Of a stretch of DNA of 64,000 nucleotides, positions 46,754 through 58,300 are shown piece by piece. Location of the stretch: NCBI GenBank assembly GCA_030998225.1, contig JAPYXD010000745.1, positions 1,178,001 to 1,242,000 of the forward strand. Reading direction: 5' to 3'. Below the pieces are notes generated by a model, which made no database searches, was not told the DNA's origin, and saw only the letters and a list, made by a program, of their open reading frames with translations. The translations under genes and the position numbers were made by a program. Position 1 is the stretch's first letter; the number at the start of each line of letters is the position of its first letter. This DNA comes from Diplolepis rosae. Lineage: Eukaryota; Arthropoda; Insecta; Hymenoptera; Diplolepididae.

Positions 46754-47870
46754 TGTGACGCGCCGAGCCGTTTTGGCGATAAACGTCGGTAATTTTTAAA
46801 TTTAACTTTGAATAAAATTTAAATTGTTTAATCCTGAGTATGGGTTCACCACTTTTAAAGAGTGGAAACTCACCTTGCCCGAGTTATCTAAAATGGGTAA
46901 CCTTATTTAATTAATTTAAAATTAAGCTAATTATCCGTAAAAGGTAATAATAATAATACGTAATTTATAAGATTACACTAATGAAGCTTTTATTATGAAT
47001 ATAAAAATATGTTAGAAAAGATAAAAAACTTTACAAAAAACTCTAAGTCCAAACAGTAATAATTGAAAAGAAAAGAGAGACCGACAAAATAATCTGATCC
47101 AGTGCGGATCTACCTATCGAAACGTCAGATTATTTCTGGTCCTTCGTCGATGCAGCCTCTCGCGCTTCGCTGACGAAAATCCTTTGCGCACACTTACTGC
47201 GTTTCCCCACTAATTAATTAGAATATTATAAGCCAATCAAACGCATTTTTTATCCCTTCTTTTTAACATTTTCTCTGAGGGATTTCATATGAGCTTAAAG
47301 TCACGTTTCCTAAACACAAAATTCGTTAGAAATTTAGATCGTTAAATTTAACGACGTGTAAAAGAAAATCTCTCTCGACATCTTAAAAGTCTTTATCAAC
47401 TACTTATCTGTTTTTTTACCGCGACAATCCGTTGCCTCGGTCCGTTTTAAACTAAACAAAATTGAACTATCCTGATAACTAATATTAAACCTTATTTCTA
47501 TGAAAAATCAACTATAAATTCTATCAAGACGTAAAAGTAAGCCTTACGCTAGCAATTTATAAATATTCTAAATTATTAAACAAAGTTCGTTATGTTCCAT
47601 CAAATTTCATCACTCTCATTCTCCATTCTACAAATTCATATTATAGTATAATATTATTTCATGTCGAATTGCTCCTTAGTCTCTAGTTTTGCCAATCTCG
47701 ATTATCTCTATTCTATATTTCTTAAATTATTTTAATTTAAATCTTTTGTTTTATACTTTTCTTTCCTTTACTTAGTAAAGGAAGTCTTCAGTGTCAATTA
47801 AAATGTCTTAATTCAAATATTACCGCTAATTTTAAAGCGCACTCTTGTGACAAAAATGGCCATCGTCACA
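46754..47870 (-). repeat. Gypsy 3' LTR
   Basis: TGTGACGCGCC ... GGCCATCGTCACA, near-identical to 62456-63611. It lacks about 39 bases present in the other LTR (at 62979-63018), where CTCTGA joins directly to GGG; the missing piece is bounded by TGA repeats. Confidence 0.92.
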
Positions 47871-47881
47871 CTCCTCCCCTT
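47871..47881 (-). other. Gypsy polypurine tract
   Basis: AAGGGGAGGAG on the minus strand immediately precedes the 3' LTR, the expected primer for plus-strand DNA synthesis. Confidence 0.75.
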
Positions 47882-49648
47882 ACAAAAAGGGCGCTTCCAT
47901 AGAACGGCTGTAACACGCGGAAGCGATTCAGCGCGCGAAACTCAATTAATTTAAATGAAGACTGAGTTCATTTCCACAATTAAGGGTTTGAAAACCCAAC
48001 CCTGCGGTGAAATCTCCTTCCTCGTAGATTTTAGATCCTTGGTATTTAATTTGAAGTGAAAATAAGGAATAAATGGTAATTTTTATACTCGGTAGTAAGT
48101 AAATTTATTAAAGTTTTACAATATCAAAATATTTACAATATCGAGTAGTCGCGAGCGCATTCTAATTGAGTCTGATCTAGTCTAAGTTTCTAATTGCTCC
48201 GAAATCGTGAACCTCGGTACCACCAAGTGGTCCTTGGCTTCCCCATCCTTTCACTCTCTGTCATATACCTTCACCAATCATATTCATTCTAATCCCTACC
48301 TTCGATTATAGAGAATTCATAATAATTACGCAATGGTTTACTACTGAGAATAGCGAACTCTTGTTTCATAGTTTTGCGATAAAGTCCGAGCGTGAAAGAA
48401 TTTATAAACTTAACAGTCAATCCGCGACCAATACTCAGAATAAGTCTTATCTTACGTCCAAATAGTGGTCGAGTCGGTCCTTGTCAAAAGCAAAGCCTTA
48501 CAGATTGGCGACTTCATGTCGTCAGTTCTTGATATTGAAATCTAAATTACTCAACTTACAATCTAAGTTAATATTATTAAGTTGCCTATATAGCATTTCA
48601 CATTCAAACCATCATCTTCAATCATACCGACATTCTATTCTAAATTGTTATGAAGAAACTTTATCTTCTATGTTTTGCCGACGTGCCCAACTATTGCTTG
48701 CCAATCTTATCGCAACTTGATTTCTATAGATTAAAAGTTTAATCTTTCTTCTTCTTATATATATTTTTAATCATTTCCTCACTTATTTCTATTAATTTTA
48801 ACTTATAATTTTCAAATGAAACCGCGTATTGTAGCCGCGATAGTACTGTTCCTAGCGGAAAAACTGTGCATTTACATGCGCCCGTCACACGGCCTTTTCC
48901 GAACATAGTTTGTTTTGAATTTGCTGCGGTGGAAATTAAGTGTCCTTTAATTGTATGTGGATAAATTTTGATTTGCTTTTTGGTAAGTATTTAATCCTTA
49001 ATATAATTCATCTAATCTATTTCATAGCCATTATAACTCACTTCAATGTACGCATGTTCACTATAATATATTTATAGGTTATATCCCGTTTCCCCCCTAA
49101 TAACAAGCATTAAAGGTGTATTAACACACTAAACAACCTTTATTTATTTATTTTTTATTTATGACATGTAGTTCTCAGCTGATTTCAAGCAATTTAAAGT
49201 TAAAGTTAATATATATGTGAACATAATCATGAGTGTTCCACGGTATGGGGTATCCACCCAGGAGGAAAAAGAACACCGTTTACTAACTGAATATCATTAT
49301 TAATTTTTTAAAAATTTAAAATAATTTTTAATCATAGAAATGATAATTAGTAAGGTATTTTTCATTTTATAGTTTTATTTACAATGTCTTAATAAACCTG
49401 TTACTTTTTAGTGATCTAATTCTCAAAAGGCACTGAACAAGTGTTTATTCATAGCTGACACTCACGAGCAAGTAATGCCTGCACACTTGGATGCGATGCT
49501 GTCTCCCTGACCTACGACAACCACGTGCTCAACGCTAATAAAGCTGAGAATTTACTTGATGGCAATCAAATTTTTATTAATTTAAATATATATATATTTT
49601 TTTGCATGGATAAAAATATTTACTCAAATAACGTCCTTACTCATGATT
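47882..49648. other. Gypsy 3' non-coding region
   Basis: About 1.77 kb between the pol stop and the polypurine tract, without a long frame on the minus strand. The plus-strand frame 48481-48720 has no domain. An envelope gene would sit here in an errantivirus; none is visible. Confidence 0.7.
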
Positions 49649-52600
49649 CTACGTAAATCGCAAATAAGCATGTCTTACGCGATTCATGTGTACTATTTTA
49701 GTTTCAGTTCGAGAAATTTGCAATTCTAAATTTACGTTATTTAAAATTTTTTTAATTTTATAAGGTCCTTCATAATAATCATCAAGTTTGTCACAATTTT
49801 CTACTAAAAGCATTACGTGTTCTCCTACTTGAAAGGTTTTTTCATTGAGTTTAAGATCGTAATATATTTTGCAGCGCTGCTTTGCGGTTTCAAGTCTGGC
49901 TGCACACAAGGATTTAGTCTCTACGATTTTGTTTAACAATTCATCGACCATACCTATATACGTTAAAGGTATGTTTTCTTCAGCAAACTCCGAAGGAAAT
50001 CGAACTTTGCGTCCGAAAACAGCCTCATGTGGAGTTATTCCCGTGGATTCATGGACCGATGTATTAAATGAAAACATTGCGTAAGGCAACCACTGGTCCC
50101 ACGTTACTTTAGAGCTATAATGACGTAAGTATTCTACGAATGTATGGTGACTCCTTTCAAGTGCACCTAATGATTGAGGATGATATGCACTAGAATGGTA
50201 TTGCTTGATCTTAAACAATGCGGCAAAACTATTCATAAGTTGACTCATAAATTGACTACCTTGATCGGTTTGAATTATTTCCGGGCAACCAAAAATACAA
50301 ATGATATTTTCTGCTATCGCTACAGCTACGTGTGGAGCATCTATTTTTGACAACGGAATAGCACCTGAATATTTGGTAAGGCAGTCTTGCCACGTAAGAA
50401 TGTGCGTATCCCCTGATTCTGTGGTTGCTAATGGCCCTACAATATCTATTTGCACCTTCTCGAGAAATCTTTTTGGCGTATCTGTAATCTGCATCGGCAA
50501 TTTAATTGTTTGTCTTTTTAACTTTTTTCTTTGACACGAATCGCATGAACGAACATAATCTCGAATTTCTTCTCGCATGCCTTTCCAGTAAAAACGCTCA
50601 CGAACACGCTCAAACGTTTTATTTTCACCCTTATGCCCTGCCATTGTCGAATCATGACATTCTTCAATAATTCTCAGTCTATCTACCTCAGGTGGAGTTA
50701 TAACCTTACCGTTACAAATACAAATCTCAAAGCTACCATCACTAAAATAGGTTCTAAATATTTTTTCTATCACATTCCAAGGTACATTGTCTAGTACATT
50801 TCCTATTCTTGATACACTAATAGTTTTTAAGTTCATTGATTCCATTGCACCTTGTAGTGTAGACACGGCTAATTCAATATTTTTCGCAAATACTTTAGAA
50901 TCATAGGTTTCTTTTATGAAAAGGTTAAAAATAAATCGTTTATTTTGTTTTACGGATGTTACGGTTCCTAATTCAGGGTTTACTTCACGAATGTCAGACA
51001 AAGTTATTAAAGAATTTTCCATTAGTTCTCGACCCGTTGGTGTTGTCAATATACCATCACAAGAAACGAAATTGATCAAGTGATCATTTCTCAAAAATAA
51101 CTTATCATTGCTAATTTTGAATAAGGGCTTAAGTATAATATTTCCTTTCTTTTGTTTCGCGATCAGGACGGATTTCGTAACAACGGACTCGCCATTCTCA
51201 ATTCGCATTTTCTTTGCCGAAATTTTGCCCTTTACTGGCACCTGTTTAATTCGAATAACATCATTCCAAATACCCTTTATCTGTGAAGTTTCTCTTTCAC
51301 CAATATTGTCACTGTCATAATCGTCATTGCATATAGTCATTTTTTTTATGTTAACAATCCCTGTCTCATTCTTATCATAGGTCGAGTGCAGTGCTTCCTG
51401 ATGGATAGGTGGTCCCTCAAAGTGGTTGGCCAGGCCACACTTCTCTCTCTCTCCGAGTATATGGATTACTTCACTAGTGACTCCACACTCTTTAAAATCA
51501 CGATTTTTCCTCTTACTTCTCTCTCCGAGTAAAGGGATCAAGTCATAATTGACTTTTTCCACACTCTTCAAAACCCAATTCTTTCTCTCTCCATTGGGTT
51601 CATCGTGAATTGCTGAGGGACTTACACCCCTATCCTTGATTCTCGTCAGAATCCTACTCTCTCCGCACTTAAAGCACTCACCGTCTTCTAGATTCTCGTC
51701 TCTCTCATCCTCACAATCAGTCTCACAATCTGTACTGTCTTCATTTCCGAATTCTCTGGATATATTCGGAAAAACTCTCTCAATGGGATATTCATGAAAG
51801 AGAACTTCATTTCTAACATTCAAATTTTTTGACATTATATCATTAACTTTACAAACATCACTCTCCCCACTACCTTTGTTATTTATCGGATTTCTCGAAA
51901 GCGCGTCCGCGTTGGCGTTTACCCGTCCTGGTTTAAAAACGACTTCGTATTCGAACTTTCGCAGTTTGATTTTCCATCTAGCTAGCCTTGAACCTACAGT
52001 TGGATCTTTCAAATTTAACAGCCACACTAAAGGTCGATGGTCCGTTACTAATATAAATTTTTGACCATAAATGTATGGACGAAATTGTTTTATCGCAAAA
52101 GTTATGGCTAACAATTCCTGTTCGGTAGTTGTGTAATTAAGTTCTGCACTATTCATAGTACGAGAAGCATAAGCTATTGGTAAGTCTTGCCCTATAGGTC
52201 CTTGGCTAAGAACGGCGCCTAACGCGAAACTACTACTATCTGTCGTCACTACAAAAGGTTTAGAAAAATCAGGGTATTGTAATAAAGGTTTGCAACATAA
52301 AATTTCTTTCAGTCTATCAAAAGCTAATTGTGCTTCATTCGTCCAATGAAATTGAATATTCTTTTTTAACAATTTTATTAATGGCTTAGCTACTGTTGCG
52401 AAGTTTTGAATAAAGCGTCTATAGTATCCTGACAAACCGAGAAATTGTTTGACATTTTTACGTCCCTTGGGAACAGGAAATTTCGCAACTGCTTCAACCT
52501 TTTTTGGATCTGGTTTGACCCCATTTTCAGATATCGCATGACCCAAATAAACTATTTCCTTACAAAGAAATCGACATTTTTCAGGTTGTAGGACTAAGCC

Positions 52601-54514
52601 AGCTGTTTTTAAGCGACCCAGCAACCTTTCGAGTTTCTCCTGGTGCTCCTTCAGGGATTTTGCGTAAATGACTATATCGTCCATATAAATGAACAACTCG
52701 ACACCCTGCAATCCTGAGAGAATCCTGTCCATAATCCTCTGAAAAGTAGCTGGTGCATTTTTCAAGCCGAATGGCATTCTGGTAAGCTCAAAATGACCAA
52801 AAGGCGTTGAAAAGGCAGTTTTGTGTCTATCCTTAGGTTCTACTTCAATCTGATGGAATCCGGAAGCCAAGTCAAGCACTGTGAAGTACTTTGCGCCCCC
52901 CAACTGGTCTAATATATCTGTAATATTAGGCAGTGGGTAAGCATCACCCACAGTTTTTTCGTTAAGCGAACGGTAGTCAATAACCATCCGCCAACGTTTA
53001 TTGCCAAACTCGTCTGGCTTCTTAGGAACCACCCATACTGGAGAATTATATGGGGAGTCTGAATTCTGAATTCGTTTATCTTCATAAAGTTCTTTACATT
53101 CCTTTTCTACAAATTCTGCATGAACTTTAGGCAATCTATGATTATGTTTTCGTACTGGATCGTCGTTAATTGTATTAATACTATGTTTCAAAATATTCGT
53201 ACTTCCAAGTTTATCACCTTCTAAATAAAACTGATATGGAAATTTATTAAGTACTTTATGTAAACTTTCCCTTTCTTCCGAATTGAAATTTGTCAGATTT
53301 AGTGAATTTATCAGTTCTTCATGTCTACTTCTAGAAGAATTTGTTGCATTTTTATTCCTGGTAGCTCTCTTTTTAGTTCTTGGATTTGGTTCAATTTTTT
53401 CAAACTCTTCTATTTCTACTGGGGGTATTGATATTTGCAAATCCTGAGTAGATGTGTTTATACAATAAACACGAACGGTTCCTTCTTTTACTGTGACTAA
53501 ACTTTTTCCTAAATACACTCCCGGACCTGCTGGTATTTTTGGTAAATAACCCTCCTTTAAATTTGTTGGTTTTACTGGTAACGTAATTAACTGTTTAGTT
53601 CTAGCCTTTAAATTTAACGTTATTGCCTTATTTTCAATTAATATAGAAAAATTACCAAACTCATTTTGAATTTCTTTTTCTTTCAGGTCTATAACGGATT
53701 CAGACAAAAATGGCATCCCTACCATACCGTCGGATTCTATTGGAAAACGGTTGGAAATCAATTGTCGTTTCTCACACTCTGCAATAATATGTCCTGTCTT
53801 TTTACAATAAGCATAAAATTTTGTAATATTCTTGTTTTCAGAACAATTTCGAGCTAAATATCCGATTTTATGGCAATTATAACAAATTGGACCCTTATTG
53901 TCTGGGCATGCTCTAGCAAGATGATCCGGCTTTTTACAAATATAGCAAACTCTTTTTTCGCTCTCAATGACGCGTAAACAACCCTTAGCTAGATGACCTA
54001 CTTCGCCGCAACGCTGACAATCTCCTGATGGTCCTGATGCTTTCGCATTTCTATTTTCGTAATTAGTGTCTTTTCTGGTATTTCTGTATCCCATACCTCG
54101 GCCACGACTTTGTCCTATCCCCCTGCTAAACTCACCCCCAACCTTACGGGCTTTGGCATTACTATGATACGGTCGGAATCTTTCTTGAGTATTTGCTGAT
54201 TTTTTCGAATCTTGATCTTGAGTTATTTTGTCTGACGTCATAATTTCCGGACATTTTCTATTTAATTCAGATTCATATCCAATTTCCCATTCTGCAACTC
54301 TAGCAAGATTGATTGCCTCGTGTAAAGTATTTGGTCTACCTACTTTGACACGAACAACTAAATCACGTTTCAAACCAATCACGAAGTTTTCACAGGCCGT
54401 ATCGCGAGCTGATTTAATCATAATTTTGGCCACATTTTCAGAATTCAAATCTTCGATTAATTCAATAAGAGAAGTTAAAATCTTTCCTACCCTAGTTCCG
54501 TACTCTAAAACTTT
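49649..54514 (-). CDS. Gypsy Gag-Pol polyprotein with macrodomain (5' cut off)
   Basis: Residues are numbered from codon 54448. Four zinc knuckles lie at about 144-225; the third has Tyr in place of His and the fourth lacks its first Cys. The usual D-T/S-G protease site is missing; only a GMVGMPFL flap-type block remains (241-248). Reverse transcriptase spans about 470-640 with YMDD at 588-591. RNase H acidic residues are Asp737, Glu776, Asp803 and Asp848. An unusual 400-residue inter-domain region follows, acidic at 903-922, with three GERxxK-type repeats, then a macrodomain at about 1105-1250. Integrase has His1265, His1272, Cys1302, Cys1305 and Asp1335, Asp1395, Glu1431 (D-x35-E), then a GPY-type end. 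Relative to the gag fragment at 61104-61692 the frame is off by one near the A5 run at 54512-54516. Confidence 0.9.
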   Translation of the reverse strand, partial: KVLEYGTRVGKILTSLIELIEDLNSENVAKIMIKSARDTACENFVIGLKRDLVVRVKVGRPNTLHEAINLARVAEWEIGYESELNRKCPEIMTSDKITQDQDSKKSANTQERFRPYHSNAKARKVGGEFSRGIGQSRGRGMGYRNTRKDTNYENRNAKASGPSGDCQRCGEVGHLAKGCLRVIESEKRVCYICKKPDHLARACPDNKGPICYNCHKIGYLARNCSENKNITKFYAYCKKTGHIIAECEKRQLISNRFPIESDGMVGMPFLSESVIDLKEKEIQNEFGNFSILIENKAITLNLKARTKQLITLPVKPTNLKEGYLPKIPAGPGVYLGKSLVTVKEGTVRVYCINTSTQDLQISIPPVEIEEFEKIEPNPRTKKRATRNKNATNSSRSRHEELINSLNLTNFNSEERESLHKVLNKFPYQFYLEGDKLGSTNILKHSINTINDDPVRKHNHRLPKVHAEFVEKECKELYEDKRIQNSDSPYNSPVWVVPKKPDEFGNKRWRMVIDYRSLNEKTVGDAYPLPNITDILDQLGGAKYFTVLDLASGFHQIEVEPKDRHKTAFSTPFGHFELTRMPFGLKNAPATFQRIMDRILSGLQGVELFIYMDDIVIYAKSLKEHQEKLERLLGRLKTAGLVLQPEKCRFLCKEIVYLGHAISENGVKPDPKKVEAVAKFPVPKGRKNVKQFLGLSGYYRRFIQNFATVAKPLIKLLKKNIQFHWTNEAQLAFDRLKEILCCKPLLQYPDFSKPFVVTTDSSSFALGAVLSQGPIGQDLPIAYASRTMNSAELNYTTTEQELLAITFAIKQFRPYIYGQKFILVTDHRPLVWLLNLKDPTVGSRLARWKIKLRKFEYEVVFKPGRVNANADALSRNPINNKGSGESDVCKVNDIMSKNLNVRNEVLFHEYPIERVFPNISREFGNEDSTDCETDCEDERDENLEDGECFKCGESRILTRIKDRGVSPSAIHDEPNGERKNWVLKSVEKVNYDLIPLLGERSKRKNRDFKECGVTSEVIHILGEREKCGLANHFEGPPIHQEALHSTYDKNETGIVNIKKMTICNDDYDSDNIGERETSQIKGIWNDVIRIKQVPVKGKISAKKMRIENGESVVTKSVLIAKQKKGNIILKPLFKISNDKLFLRNDHLINFVSCDGILTTPTGRELMENSLITLSDIREVNPELGTVTSVKQNKRFIFNLFIKETYDSKVFAKNIELAVSTLQGAMESMNLKTISVSRIGNVLDNVPWNVIEKIFRTYFSDGSFEICICNGKVITPPEVDRLRIIEECHDSTMAGHKGENKTFERVRERFYWKGMREEIRDYVRSCDSCQRKKLKRQTIKLPMQITDTPKRFLEKVQIDIVGPLATTESGDTHILTWQDCLTKYSGAIPLSKIDAPHVAVAIAENIICIFGCPEIIQTDQGSQFMSQLMNSFAALFKIKQYHSSAYHPQSLGALERSHHTFVEYLRHYSSKVTWDQWLPYAMFSFNTSVHESTGITPHEAVFGRKVRFPSEFAEENIPLTYIGMVDELLNKIVETKSLCAARLETAKQRCKIYYDLKLNEKTFQVGEHVMLLVENCDKLDDYYEGPYKIKKILNNVNLELQISRTETKIVHMNRVRHAYLRFT
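50699..51136 (-). other. TARG1/OARD1-like macrodomain inside Gypsy pol
   Basis: Residues 1105-1250 of the polyprotein. The order and spacing match the ADP-ribosyl hydrolase TARG1: DHLINFVSCD near 1122-1131 (first strand and Asp), KRFIFNLFIKE at 1170-1180, then about 30 helical residues, then SVSRIGNVLDNVPWNVIEKI at 1211-1230 and EICIC at 1241-1245. Lys1179 falls where TARG1 has catalytic Lys84 and Asp1220 where it has catalytic Asp125. The glycine-rich loop that holds ADP-ribose is altered (TTPTG). TARG1 removes ADP-ribose from glutamate; whether this copy does is unknown. It is in frame with reverse transcriptase and integrase, so it is made as part of the polyprotein. Confidence 0.78.
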
Positions 54515-54531
54515 TTAAATGCTTCAATAGG

Positions 54532-54742
54532 TGTTTGGTGAACAGTTGATTCGAATTTACCGCTTTAGCGCCTCCTATTGTTGGATCTTGACATCTTCAT
54601 CTTCGAAAGCTCCTATAGCGCTCCCTTGTTTTTGTACCAAGTAACCTTTTTTTAATGGCGAATATATTGTATAATTGACCACGCACGTCTTGTTCATTTT
54701 TCGATTTTTTCCTGTGAAATCCAGCACAAGCTATTACTAACA
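54532..54742 (+). repeat. BEL 5' LTR
   Basis: TGTTTGGTGAACAG ... TTACTAACA, with the same boundaries as 60893-61103. Differences include TCTTCATC against TCTTTATC and ACCAAGTAAC against ACCATGTAAC. Confidence 0.95.
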
Positions 54743-54760
54743 TGGTCCTTCGAGCCGGAT
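54743..54760 (+). other. BEL primer-binding site
   Basis: TGGTCCTTCGAGCCGGAT directly follows the LTR, the usual primer-binding sequence of insect BEL/Pao elements. Confidence 0.8.
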
Positions 54761-55397
54761 CGCATCGATAGCAAAGTCAAGTGTAATCAAATCTGGTATT
54801 TCGATGGGCATGAAAGGCCTAAATGTGAACAATCAATGCGATAGTTAATTCGAACAAACAGCGCGTCGTATCGTCACAAGTGCGAGTGCGTGGCTTTGAA
54901 CAATTTTCAATTTTGGACTTTCAATTTCGGGACAAATGCCTGTACAAGGTAGCAAACTTAGACTTCGTTGGTGACAAAACCAACTCTAGAACTGACTTCA
55001 ATTCGCCATTCGAAAACACCTGCAAATCGTAGTGCAACAAGCAAGTGTTACAAACTTCAAGCATCGCCATATTTAATTGCTACAAGGCGTATATCGTTCA
55101 ATCACATCACTTCTTCGAGCTTCGTCTCCGTTAACGGAATTCAACGCAGAGGCTACCATCAAGGTCACCACAGTCCCTGAAAACCCTGGAAAGGATCATC
55201 ACTTCGTATTAACGTCTACTGCAGGTTTTGGTTAGAACAAAACATCGCTTCGCCCATTTGCATCGCAGAATCTAAACATTGTCGATTCCTGGAGGGACGT
55301 CACGAGTTAAAAAGGTCACGTGAGCATTCCTTTGTCCATTCACTTACCCTTTCACCTGCTTCTGTCCGAAATGACAGACTGTCAGAAACTGTACTGA
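54761..55397 (+). other. BEL 5' leader
   Basis: Untranslated leader between the primer-binding site and the first Met codons. Several short upstream frames, none with a domain. Confidence 0.7.
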
Positions 55398-58300
55398 ATG
55401 AATTGGGCAACAATGCCGCCAAAAAGCAAAAAAGAGAAATTAGTTAAACAACGCGAATCTACAAAAATCAAATTAAACCTTTTTATCAAACATATAAATT
55501 TTATCGCGCAAACATATCTCGATGAGCGGATCACATTGCCTGAATTAGTAAAGTTGGAACTGAGTTGTAGGTTAGATCATTTAAAATTGGCATTTCAAGA
55601 TTTCGAAGAATGCCAAGGAGAGTTGGATGAGCTAACCGACGATGAAGTAGAAGCTACCGATTATCGCGAGAACTTTGAATCAGAGTATTTTCGAATATTA
55701 GCTCAAGCACAATGCTTATTGTCGCGTGGAGCGCCAGTTGCTCGGGCTCAACCTCCCCCAATCCATGATCCACAAGGAAATAATGCAGTTAATAATAACC
55801 TCAACGCACCGCGCTTGCAAAATGTCAAGTTACCGACGATCGAATTGCCGAAGTTTGGAGGCAAGCTCGACGAGTGGTTAGGTTTTCGCGATACTTTTAC
55901 TTCACTGATTCACGAAAATGCTCAAATTAGTAATATCCAAAAATTTCATTATTTAAGGGCAGCATTAGAAGGCAATGCTGAACAAGTAATAAAGTCTCTT
56001 GAGCTTTCCGCGACTAATTATACCGTGGCTTGGGAAACCCTGCTGAATCGATTCGATATCAAAAGTCTTTTAATACACAACCACATTAAGGCAATTTTTG
56101 AAATTGAACCTATTCATAAGGAAAGCGCATGTTTAATTCGGAAAATTTTAGATAATTTAAACAAGCATTTGAGAGCTTTAACAGCATTAGGCCAACAAAC
56201 CAATCATTGGGACGTTTTATTAATTTACATCGTATCAACAAAATTAGATAAAATAACTGCGAGGGCTTGGGAAAAAGAAAAAACAGAAAATGAAGAACCT
56301 TGCACATTAGAAGAATTGCGAAAGTTTTTGGAGTCTAGAGCTGACATGTTGGAGACATTAGAAATAAACAGTTTTCAAGCAGACAAGAAATCTAAACCAA
56401 TCAATGTCAACAATCTGTCAAAAAAATCTCTCCTTACGAAAAGAATAAATTGCGTAATTTGTGAAAGCGAACCCCATATCCAACAATGTCCTAGGTTTCT
56501 TGAGCTCTCTCCCCAACAAAGGGCCGAAAAGGTAAAGAGTTTCAAGCTTTGTATAAATTGTTTTAGGCCAAGACATTTTGTAAAAGATTGTAAGGGTTCT
56601 AGGTGTCAGAGGTGCCAAAACAAACACAATACACTTCTGCACTTCGAGAAAGTCGAATCAGATAACACATTAGATGCTTCGCCATCGCAAGAAACCAAAA
56701 CTGTCACGTCATGTTGTATTACCATCAAGGATGATGGAATTTTGTCCACAGCATCGGTATTAGTAGCAAGTTTCAATAATCAATTTAAGTCAGCTCGTAT
56801 GGTTTTGGACAACGGCTCTCAAACGGGACTTATTTCTGAAGAACTTTGCAATTCACTTAATTTACAAAAAATACCTATAGATGTTACTCTGAGCGTTGTA
56901 AATAATCTTGCATCTAGTATCAAATATAGATGTAACGTCAAAATTCTTTCAAAAATAAAAAATTTTGAATTCAAGGTTTCGTGTCTTGTTGTTCCGGAAA
57001 TCACAAATCACACTCCAAGTTCAACAATTAGTGCAATCGTTTCAAAGATTCCTTCTCATCTCAATTTAGCGGATCCTCAATTTGACAAGGCCGGTAAAAT
57101 AGACCTCTTAATCGGTAACAACGTGTTCTGGAATTTGATTTGTGTAGGACAAGTTAAGTTGAATAATGACGGTTTGATTTTGCAGAAGACTAGGTTGGGT
57201 TGGATTCTGGCAGGTCCAATTCCGGAGTTTTCACTGAATCCTCAATTCAACATGATTCTTTGCAATCTGAGCAAAACCGAACATGTTGAAAAGCAAATAA
57301 TCAAATTTTGGGAACTAGAGGAATGTTCAAACGAAAGGTCAAAATCTGCTGAAGAAAAATCGTGTGAAGAATTTTTCTTGAAAACCTTAAGTAGAGATGA
57401 AACAGGTAGATTTATCGTTACAATTCCGTTGAAGGCAAATCTTAATAATTTAGGTGAATCCAAGGAGAAAGCTATGCGACGGTTTTTGCAATTGGAAAAA
57501 AGGTTAGAAAGAAAACCTGAACTTAAAAAAGAGTACACACTATTTTTAACCCAGTACGAGAATTTTGGGCACATGACCAAGGAATTGGATGAATCAAGAT
57601 CTCCTTACTCGTATTATATGCCACATCATTGCGTGGTTAGAGAGGATAGCAGTTCGACAAAGGTACGCGTAGTGTTCAATGCCTCGGAACCAACCACAAG
57701 TGGAGTGTCCTTCAATGACCTTCAAATGGTGGGACCAATCCTGCAAGATGATTTATTTTCAATCTTGGTTCGTTTCCGGAAGCACTCTTATGTCGTGAGC
57801 AGTGACATAGAGAAAATGTACCGTCAGGTCCTCGTAACGCCTGCACAGCGTCCTCTTCAACGAATATTGTGGCGCTCAGATCAAGACCAGCCAGTGCAGA
57901 TTTACAACCTAAACACTGTCACCTATGGTACGGCATCAGCTTCGTATCTCGCTATTAGGTGTCTTTTCCAATTAGCGGATGATTGTGAACAAGAGCTTCC
58001 CAACGTAGCCAAAACGATCCGAAAGGATTTCTACGTCGATGATTTGGTCACTGGGTCCGATTCAATAGAGGCGGCAAGGTCTCTCGCGAGGCAGGTGTCC
58101 CAAGTCTTGGAAACTGGGGGCTACAAGCTCAGAAAATGGGTATCAAATCACCCTTGCATAATTGAAGGAATGGAAGATAAAGAACATTCAGACAATTTGA
58201 TCAGCTTTGCGAATGACGATCAAGTAAAAACTCTTGGCTTAAGATGGTAAGCGAATTCAGACAATTTGAGTTACGCGGTATGTGTCTCAAACAACACAAA

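Noticed and set aside
47882..49648. An envelope gene in the Gypsy element
   Set aside because: No frame long enough and no signal or membrane segment on the coding strand.
49869..53857. Plus-strand frames across the Gypsy pol
   Set aside because: Shadows of the minus-strand polyprotein.
54492..54517. Programmed frameshift between Gypsy gag and pol
   Set aside because: Both sides of the shift are still gag, upstream of the zinc knuckles, so it is not at the gag/pol boundary.
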